A stretch of 64,000 nt of DNA from Puffinus mauretanicus. Lineage: Eukaryota; Chordata; Aves; Procellariiformes; Procellariidae. The stretch spans positions 298,555 to 362,554 of the forward strand of contig JAJKFH010002114.1 in the NCBI GenBank assembly GCA_023333565.1, written 5' to 3'. Position numbers and translations under genes: made by a program. The notes beneath the pieces are model-generated. The model was not told the DNA's origin. It worked only from the letters and a program-made list of their open reading frames with translations, and made no database searches. Positions 37,801 through 47,700 of the stretch are shown piece by piece. Within the stretch, counting starts at the first letter, position 1; each line of letters begins with the position of its first letter.

Positions 37801-38742
37801 GCTGCCAGCAGCCCTCGCCCGCCGGCACGTGCGGTCTGCCCCTCGCACCCGCTGGCACGAGGAGGCAGGGACGGTGCTGGGGTCCCTGCAGCCGTGCTGG
37901 GGGCCAGTGGGTGCCAAGTGCAGCCCCTTCCCCTCTGCACATGGGGTCCATCAGCCCTGGGCGTCCCCCCATTGCTGTGGGGTCCCCGGGGTGCCCTTTC
38001 CCTGGATGCTTCACCCGGGGCGTGCAGGTGGCGATGCCCCTGGGGAGCAGAGGGGCTTGGGGGGGACGTGGGTCCCTCTGAGGCTGCGGGGATCCCAGCT
38101 GGGGAGGGTCGGGGGGGGAGAAACTGGAGGTTTAGGGGCAGCCTTGTCCTGAGGGAGCCCCGGGTTCCCCAGACTGTGGCACATCCCCCTCCGGGTGCTG
38201 ACGTTTGGGGATGGGGGCATGGCTGCCTCTGCACGTCTCCCCCCCAAGCCACACAACAGCCTGGGGACCCTGTGTCCCCCTCATGTCTTTTTGGGGTCCG
38301 TCCCCCCCCCAGCAAGCAAGTCTGCTCTAGGTTAAAGGCTGGGCGTGCAAGCCGCAGCGGGCACCACTGTGCCCCCCCCGTTTGGGGAGGAGGGATCCTC
38401 ATCACCTCCCCTTTTTTCTCCCAGGAGAAGGAGCTGCTTTGGGGGTACCCTACCTGGGGAGGGGGGGCGCATCCCTGCATCCCCCATCCCTCCCGGGAAC
38501 GCGGTGGGAGCGGCCGAGGCGGAGGCGGCCGCCCGCCATCCCTCGTCCCCCCCTGCCGCCGTCCCTACTCCTCCTTCCTCCTTCTCCTCCTCCTCCTCCT
38601 CTCGCTCGCTGCACGCCGGGGCCGCCGTCACCGCGGGGGCCGGTACGGCGGAGGCCAGGCCTGGACTTCATCGTCATCGTCATCGTCTTGTCCCGCTGTG
38701 TGTCCCCCCCCACCCCAAAACCCGCCGACCCCGGCGAGCTCC
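34851..38742. other. Intergenic region between RPL19 and CACNB1 (head-to-head)
   Basis: The first 500 bp form the RPL19 CpG island. Then come about 1.1 kb of AT-richer DNA (35480-36520) and GC-rich DNA to the CACNB1 start. It holds two MIR-like remnants, an inverted cctcagttt motif near 35876-35890 and a gtgaccttgggcagctcatc stretch near 37380-37400. No coding exon was recognised. A CTCCTC run at about 38570-38610 and an ATCGTC run at about 38665-38690 probably lie in the CACNB1 5' UTR or promoter. Confidence 0.55.
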
Positions 38743-41700
38743 ATGGTGCGGGAAGGCGGCATGGCCCGAACCCCTTACAGCTCCACGCAGGACATCCAGA
38801 TGGACGTCTTCGACAACGCCGCCCTCCAGGTGACACCCCCGGGAATTTGGGGACGGGGGTGGGGGGGTTGCATCGGTACCATCGCGCGCAGCCCCAGGGT
38901 GCATGGCGGGGGGGTGAGCCCCATCGATCCCCCCATCCCAACCCCTACACCCCGTAATGGGGGTGATTTCACCCCCCAGCATGCAAAACAGGGTGCCCCC
39001 CACCCATAACCAAGCTACCTGCGGAGGGACCCCAAATGCAGTCCCCCCCCCCCCCCAACATCAAGCATCCCGGAGAAGGGGGTGTCCAGCCCCCAGGTTT
39101 GGGGAGTTCATGGAGGGGGGGGCTCTGTGCTGCTTGCTGTGTCACTGCTGCCCCCCTCCCACACCCCCTGGGGTTTGCCCACCCGGAGCACCCTGGGGTG
39201 GGGAGGTGGGTGCTGGGGGTGTCGTGCACACAGGGAAACTTTTAGGAATTGGGAAAACTCTGCCAGTGTGGTGCCCCCCCCCAGCCTTGTCCCCTTCACC
39301 CTGGGGGGGGGATGGGGAGGGGATGTGTCCCCGGCTGGTCCCAACGGGGTGGGGGCACCGTGGACCTCATCCCCATGGTCTGCCTGGGTGTTGTCACTCC
39401 CTCCCCCCGCACACCCCCATGGGGACAACCCCCCCCTCCGTGGCAGCCTGGGGAGCATCAACCCGTTGGGGTGACAGTTTGGGGGGGGACAGGGGATGGA
39501 GACACAGGCCTTGGCCGCATCCAGCCGCCCGGGTGCTGGGTGTCTCCCGTGCCTCCAGGGTGGTGGGGGTCTCTGGGTGGCTGCAGTGAACCCCACGCCG
39601 GCAGCGGGGCCACCGTCCCCACCCCGGGGACCTTCACCACTGAGCCCCAGCCATGTCCATCCCCTGCTGGGAGTGGCGGGTGGGGTGGGTGGGGGGGCCA
39701 GAGTGGGGGGTCCGGGGGCGAAGGACCTAAAAATACCCGGTGCCGCCTGGTGCGGGGACCACCCAACCCCGGGCTGGGTGGCAGCTGGGCCCAGCTGTCC
39801 CTCCGAGACGCCGGGGAGGTGACAGCCCCGCTCGCCCCAGCATGTCCCAGCCTCTTGCCCCCCCAGGGCACCCCCCCCACCCCGAGGAGGTGCTGCAGGG
39901 GAGCACTGGGGCATCCCCGTCTCCTCCAGTCCATCCCAGCAGGAGGCACTGGAGGAAGCTGGGGGTCCCGTGGGGGTGCAGGGCGGGTGCCGGCTGGCGT
40001 GGGTGGGCGTGGGGCGTGCACGGGTGAGGGGAGGGTGCAAATGCTGGGGGGGTTGTGTGTGCACACGCGTGTGCAGGGCTTGGGTGCCGGGGTGGTGGCG
40101 TGGGGACGTGGGCGTGCGTGGGGTGCCCCCATAGCAGCCGCCTCCCCGGGGCACTGGTTGGGCTCTGGTTTGGCCGGGGCCGGGGGGGCCGCGGCGTTCG
40201 GGGGCTGCGGGAGGCTATCCCCCAAATCCGCTCAGCCCCGCTGGCTCCCTCTCCTCTCCGTGGAGATCGGAGATCCAGCCCCCCCAGATATGGCAATGCC
40301 GGGTCCCTGGGGAAGGGGCTGCATCGCCCCTGAGCGGGGGGGCAACCCCATCCCCTCCCTGCCTCAGTTTCCCTTCTCTCGTCCCCCAGAAGCTGGGTTT
40401 GCTTGCAGGGCAGGGGTGGAGGGGGACGGAGCATCCCTGGCAGCTGGGGCTGGGGGGGCCGGAGCTGTCCCCTGCGTCCTGGGGCTCCAGCGCTCCCCTC
40501 CTGCCCCCCTTCTCCTCTCCCCAGGGCAAGTACAGCAAGCGCAAGAGCCGCTTCAAGCGCTCGGACGGCAGCACCTCGTCCGACACCACCTCCAACAGCT
40601 TCGTCCGGCAGGTGAGCGGTGGGGGGGGCAGCTGTCCTGGGGGGTCCTGGGGGACCTGCCTGCCTGCGGGGTCCCTTGTCCCCCCCAGGGACCGAGGAAG
40701 GGGGTCTGCAACCGAGCCTGGCCTGGGGGGAGTGCGGGCATTGCTGAGCCAGACCCAGCTGTGCCCCCCGTCCCCGCTCTGCCCTGCGGTGGGTGCTGGG
40801 GGGAGTTGTCCCCCTCCATATTGGGAGCATTTGGGGTCCTGTAGCCCCCCCCAGGGGTTCCCTGCCCCTCCTGGGGGTGCCAGGCAGGGGACGCAGCCCT
40901 GGCATCGCCCAGCTGGCATCAAAGCCGCCCTCCCCAGCCCCGTCCACCCGGCAGGGCTGCTGGCTTGGCAGCGGCCCCTGTGGCCCCCCCCGGCCCCCAC
41001 CCCCTGCCCGGCACCGGGCTAAATATACCCGGGGCGGCTGCGAACGTCCCAGGGCTGAAACCTGACCCACGGGTGCCCCAGCCCAGCGCCCGCCCGACCC
41101 ACTCGCCCCCAGCCCTGCCACCATGGAGATAGCCGGCAAAGACCACCCCGCCGCCCCGGTGAGCGTCCCCCCCGCCCCGCAGCCCCCCGGGACGTGGCCC
41201 CCGGCACCCTCCTGTCCCAGCGTGCTGGCTCTGCCCTCGGTGCAGGGTCCCCCTCAGCTCCGTGGGGGTTGGAGCGGGTGGTCCCGGGAGCTGGTGGGAC
41301 CCACAGGGTCTGCGGGGTGTGGGCATCGTGCCTGGACCCTGGGTGACCCCTCCAGAGGCCCCTCCAGTCTCGCCATGGGGCTGGGGGGCTCAGGAAGGCC
41401 CAGACCCCCAGCAGCGGTGGGAAGAGATGGGGCAGCTGGTCCCTGCCCCACGGCTTTTGGGGAGAGGGTCCCCTGGGGGGCTGCTGCCCCATGGCCGGGG
41501 TAGGGGCTTGTGTGAAGGAGAGCAGCCCCCACCTCCCTCGTGTTTGGAAGGGACGGGGCAAATCGGGGACGGGGGCTCCCGCAACCCCGGGGGGCTCCGG
41601 TGGGGCTTAGGGGGTTATAGAGGGGCTGGGGGGGAGCAGCCTTCGCTGTCCCCCGCAGCACCCACTGCCCCGGAGCTGGGGGATCCCGTGGGTCTCCCCG

Positions 41701-44700
41701 CTGCCCCCCACCCAGGCTCCGGCCCCAGGGGCTGCAGAGGGGTGAGCAGGGGGTCTCCGATCCCACCCCAGCTCCAGCCTTGTCCTGGGGTGACCCCGAG
41801 TCGCCCCACTCCACCCTTTCCCCATTGCCATGGGACCCCTTGGGGGGGACAGCGCTGTCCCCGCTGGCCTTCCCTCGTGTGGGGGACAGCCGGGGGATGG
41901 CGGGCAGGCACGGGGGGTCCTCGTTGCCTTCCCGGCTCTGACGAGAGGCCCGGGGAGGCCGGTGGCAGCGGGTTGGGAGCAGGCGCCGGCTCGGTATCAC
42001 GTTCCGTGCCGGAGCGGTGGGAACAGCTGCGCCGGCCCTCGGCCTGCCGTAACCCCGCCGGGATGCCACCGGGCAGGAGTTGCCCCTGCCTGGGGAGGAG
42101 GCAGCTTTTGGGGGTGGTTTCTCCCCAGCGTGCCCAGAGGCCACGGTGATGGGCACCAGCCCTAGTGAGAGGGTCCTGGTGGGGGGAAACGGCTGCGGGG
42201 TCGGGCTTGGGGCTGGGTTCCCCGCTTTGGGGGAGGACGGCGCGGGCTGACCCCTCTCCCCGCTCTCTCAGGGCTCGGCGGAGTCCTACACCAGCCGCCC
42301 CTCGGACTCGGACGTGTCGCTGGAGGAGGACCGGGAGGCGCTGCGCAAGGAGGCCGAGCGCCAGGCCATGGCGCAGCTGGAGAAAGCCAAGGTGGGACGG
42401 CTGGGCTGGAGACCCCCCTGCCTGCCCTCGCCTCCCCCGGTGCGGGCAGGTACCCCTGCCGCCCACCCGGCCCCTCTGCGCGCCCTGCCCCGGCAGGATG
42501 GGACCCGCTGCAGGAAGGGGCTGAGCCCAGGCACAGGGACCCCCCCAGTCCCCCCCGCGCTGCCCCTGCTCTCCATCCCCGCGGCATCCCATCCCCTGAA
42601 GCGGCGGCCCCAGGATCACTGGGTGGCATTGGGAAGGCAGTAAGGTATACTGGGTGGAACTGGGAGCCCGGACGCCTGGGTTCTCACCTTGGCTGAGCAC
42701 CCACCGTGCCTCAGCTGCAGGCCCAGGGCAATTAGCTGATGAGCTCCTCGTTAGCTCCGGGGGCGTTGTGGCCACAATATCCCCAGCCCAGGCTCCGGTG
42801 GGCGGCTGCGTCGCGGTGCCCATAGGAGCCGAGCCCGCCCCGCTGCCGGCCGGTCACACCGGCACCTGCCCGGCCCAAGGGGGGGCTGGCTCTCGCTGCG
42901 GGGGGTCTCCGCGGTTTGGGGTGGGGGAAGATGCTGAGCCCTCTCCCGTTGGCAGACGAAGCCGGTGGCGTTTGCCGTGCGGACGAACGTCGGCTACAAC
43001 CCGTCTGCCAGCGACGAGATGCCGGTGCAGGGCATGGCCATCTGCTTCGAGCCCAAAGATTTCCTGCACATCAAGGAGGTGGGGACCGGGCTGGGGGGGC
43101 TGGCAGGGGTGCGGGGCCGGGGTCACTCTGGGGGTGGCAGCCCTGGGGGTGGGTGTTGGGGGTTTCAGGCGTTTCCCCCCCTCTCCGGTGCAGAAGTACA
43201 ACAACGACTGGTGGATCGGGCGGCTGGTGAAGGAGGGCTGCGAGGTGGGCTTCATCCCCAGCCCCGTCAAGCTGGAGAACATGCGGCTGCTGCAGGAGCA
43301 GAAGATGAGGCAGAACCGCCTGAGCTCGAGGTGGGGCTCATCCCGGACCCCCCCGGCTCCCTCCCGGCCCCTCCATCCCACCCTCACCCCCGGCCCCCTC
43401 TCTGTGCTTCTTCCATCCAGCAAATCGGGGGACAACTCCAGCTCCAGCCTGGGTGACGTGGTGACGGGGACCCGCCGGCCCACCCCCCCGGCCAGCGGTA
43501 AGAGTGTCCGGGGGCCCCGCAGCCCCTGGCCTGCGCGGGGCAGGTCCAGCCTGGGAGGGTCCTTCCCCCCCCCGGGTAACCCCCCCCTCATCCGCAGCTC
43601 TGGCCCCTCCGCCCCGGGTGCAGGCAGGCGGGTGCATCCCCCCCTCCCCCAGGGACCCCCTCTCCCCTGCTTCTCCTCCCTCCCATCCCCACCACCCTCC
43701 TGCTCTTCCCAGCCCCCCCACCTCCATTTTCCCCTTCTTCCATCGCCATTATCGCTCTTCTTTTCTCCCTCCCCTCTCCCCGGCTCCGGCTGCCCCTCCG
43801 TCCCCAGGTGCCCTGGACATGCCTAGCTTTGCCTTTGACCCCGATGAGTTAGAGGAGGAGGAGGCCATGGAGACCCACCGCTCCCCTAAGAGTAGCGTGA
43901 GCAGTGTCACCACCCCCCCCGCCCACACCAAGCGCATCCCCTTCTTTAGGAAGGTAACGGCACCCGCCGGCCCCGCGCTCGCCTGCTGCACCCTGCCTGC
44001 CCTAACACTGCCTGGGAGGGCTGGCGGGGGCTGCGGGGGCACCCGCCGGGTGCTGGGGGCCACGCGCTGCCCAAGCACCCTGCCTGCGCCGCCACGGCGT
44101 GTCCCCGCGCCGCAGCATGGGCATGAGCGTCTGCAGGGGACGGGGGTGTCCCCCGTGCACCGTGGGGTGGGACAGTCCGTGGCTGCCTCCCTCCGTGGGC
44201 CACGGGGTGGATCAGTCCGTGGCTGCCTCCCCCCGTGATCTATGGGATGGATCAGTCCATGGCTACATCCCCCCTGTGGTCCATGGGATGGATCAGTCCA
44301 TAACTGATCCTCCCCCCATGTTCCGCGGGATGGATCAGTCCGTGGCTGCCTCCCCCCCCCGATCCATGGAATGGATCAGTCCGTGGTGCCTCCCCCCGTG
44401 GGCCATGGGGTGGATCAGTCCGTGGCTGCCTCCCCCCATGATCTATGGGATGGATCAGTCCGTGGCTGTCTCCGCCCATGATCCGTGGGATGGATCAGTC
44501 CATGACTGATCCTTCCCCATGATCTATGGAATGGATCAGTCCATGGCTACATCCCCCCGTGGTCCATGGGATGGATCAGTCCATAACTGATCCTCCCCCC
44601 ATGTTCCGTGGGATGGATCAGTCCGTGGCTGCATCCCCCCGTGGTCCATGGGATGGATCAGTCCGTGCCCCCCCACCCTCCCCATTGCCTGGGGTCCCCC

Positions 44701-47700
44701 AGTGTGCGCATGGTGTGTGCCAGCACGGCCGGTGTCTCGTCTCCCCCCGCGAATGGGAATGGACTGTTCCTCCCCCCTAAACTGGGCAGAAGCTGGGGGG
44801 CTTTGGGCGCAACCAAACCAGCCTGGCGGGGGGGGGAGGGGGCGGTCTCCAAGGGCTGGTGGGGGCGAGCAGGCTCGGGGGGGGCCGAGCCGCCCCCCGC
44901 TGCCCCCCATCCCGGTTTCCAAGCCCCCCAGAGCCCCCGCTTGCACCCCAAATCTAACTAAGAGCAGGGCGATGCTTCATGTGAAACAGTCCCCTGGGGC
45001 AGCCCCCCGGGGGGGACACACGCATCCCCTGGGGCAGCCCCCCGGGGGGACACACGCATCCCCTGGGGCAGCCCCCCGGGGGGACACACGCAGCCCCTGG
45101 GGCAGCCCCCCGGGGGGACACACGCATCCCCGGGCCCCCCCAGCCCAGCTCGGTGCCCCCGCTCCCCGCGCCCGCGGGTAACACGCATGCCTTGTTTGTC
45201 TTCTCTCGCCCCCCCGGCCCCGCGCGGCCTCTCGGGACGTAGCGAAGCAGAAGCAGAAATCGGTGAGTAGCGTCAGGACCCCCCGGGAGGGCCCGCGGGG
45301 AGGGGACGGGTGCCCCCCGCTTGCAGCCCCCCCCCCCCCCATCCCCAGAGCTGCCCCCGCAGGGGCGAAGCCGAGCGTCCCCCAGCATCATCCCCCCCCG
45401 GCCCCGCTAACGCCCGGCTCTGCCCCACAGGCCGAGCACGTGCCCCCGTACGACGTGGTGCCCTCCATGCGGCCCATCATCCTCGTGGGGCCGTCGCTGA
45501 AGGGCTACGAGGTGAGGAGTGGGGGGCATGGGAGGGGGGATACGGGGGGGACCCCGGCCCCATGCTCTCCCTCCCTGCCTTCCTCCCTCCCCAGGTCACG
45601 GACATGATGCAGAAAGCCCTCTTCGACTTCTTGAAGCATCGCTTTGATGGCAGGTGAGACAGGCGGCTGCGTGGCCGGGGGACCCTTAAAACCACGGGGG
45701 GACCCTTCACCCCATAGAGGGACCCCTAACCCCATGGGGGACCCCTAACCCCGTGGAGGACCCCTAACACCACAGGGGGACCCTTCACCCCATAGAGGGA
45801 CCCCTAATCCCATGGGGGACCCCTAATCCCGTGGAGGACCCCTAAGCCCACGGGGGGACCCCTAACCCCACGGGGGGACCCCTAACCCCGTGGGGGGACC
45901 CTCAGCCCTGCCCCGTGGTTCTTGCTGTTGGGTGGGTTCTCTCCCCCGAGGAGCAGGAGTCCTGTGGCTCCAGCTCCAGGCAGCCCTGTGCACGGGGTGG
46001 GAGGAAGGGGGTGGAAGGAGGGTCCCGTCCCGCCCCCCAAAGTAGTGGGTGTGTACGTGGGGGGAGGTTGCACCCTCTGTTGCTCTCCCACCCGCTCGTG
46101 CCCTCTCCGTCTCGCAGGATCTCCATCACGCGGGTGACGGCTGACATCTCCCTGGCCAAGCGCTCCGTCCTGAACAACCCCAGCAAGCACACCATCATCG
46201 AGCGCTCCAGCACGCGCTCCAGCCTGGGTAAGGCGGCGCCGCGGCTCGGCCGCCCCGCGCTGGCCCCCGCCCGGCCAGGCAGCGCGACCCCCCCAAGCCT
46301 CCATCTGTATCAGCCCGGCAGCCTCCCGTCCCCCAGCCCGTCCGTCCCGGGGTGCTCGTCCCGCCTGTGCCGGGGCACGGCTCGTGGGGGTGAGGTGTGG
46401 GGTCCGCTGCCGCAGGGTGACTAACACGGGGGGGACCCGGGGCCCTGCGCTCCCCCTCCGGTCGGTTTGACTCAGTCTTTCTGCCCCTCCTCCCCTTTTA
46501 TCTTCTCTCTGTTGTGTTTTTCTTTCCTTTCCTTTTTCTCCTTTCCTTTGGGTTTCCTCCCCTCCGCGCTGCTTCCTTCCTCCCCTGCTCCTGATACAGA
46601 TGTCTTGGGTATGTAGCTTGGACCCGCCGGGACCCCTGGCAGCCCCCTGCCCGGCGGGGGGCAGTGGGGGACGTGTCCCCTTGGATCCCCGTCCTCCTGC
46701 CTGGCTGTGACCAGGCTCTGGGACGCAGCAGGGTCCAGCCACCTGGGCAGAGTCTGAGGGTTGGGGACGCCCTGGTCACACAGCCTCGTCTGACCCCCCA
46801 CCCCAAGTGTGTGTGGCCCGGGGGGCTTTGCCCCTTCCTCACCCACCCTTCCAGTGCTGGGAGCCCACTGCCACCTCCTTCCTGCAGTGAACTCCCCCGA
46901 CCCTGGGGCTGGGGTGACATTGGAGGGGCCAAGTCCCAGTACAAGACCCCTCCTGCTCCTGTCCCCATCCCGTTCCTCTGGTCACATCTCCCAGCAGTTG
47001 TCCCCACAGCCCCCAAGTGCTCGCCCGTCCCCCCGCGCTGTCCCCCTGACCCTCGCTGTCTCCCTGCCCTGGCAGCCGAGGTCCAGAGCGAGACCGAGCG
47101 CATCTTCGAGCTGGCGCGGACGCTGCAGCTGGTGGCCTTGGACGCCGACACCATCAACCACCCGGCCCAGCTGGCCAAGACGTCCCTGGCCCCCATCATC
47201 GTCTATATCAAAATCACCTCCCCCAAGGTCGGTGCGGGCCCCGGGGCGGGTGGGGGGCAGCCCCAGACCCCGCCCTGCCGTGCTGGGGGGGCCGGGTGGT
47301 GGCGGGCCGGGTCCCTGCGGCCACCCCGGGCTGCCCTCTCCTGCCCCAGGTGCTGCAGCGGCTGGTGAAGTCCCGGGGCAAGTCCCAGGCGAAGCACCTC
47401 AACGTGCAGATGGTGGCCTCCGACAAGCTGGCGCAGTGCCCGCCTGTGAGTACGCCCCGCCCCGCCCCGCCCCGCCCCGCCCTGCTCCACCCTGCCCCAG
47501 CCCCTGCCCAGCCTCCGCCACCGCCCTGTGGCCATTGGGTCCGCCCACCCCATCAGAGGCTCCACCCCTGCAGGCCAGAAGCTCCTCCCACCACCTCATT
47601 CTGGTGTAAGGCTCCACCCATTTCTGGCCCAGAAGCTCCACCCCTAGATGCCAGAGTCTCCACCCACCACCTCATTGATGTCAGATGCTCCGCCTCCAAT

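Noticed and set aside
39249..40844. 531-codon plus-strand open frame upstream of CACNB1 exon 2
   Set aside because: It spans an intron and runs through exon 2 in a different frame from the CACNB1 protein. Low-complexity composition and no family similarity.
44155..44670. CRISPR-like regularly spaced repeat
   Set aside because: The repeats are contiguous with degenerate units and no unique spacers, inside an intron of a vertebrate gene. It is a minisatellite.
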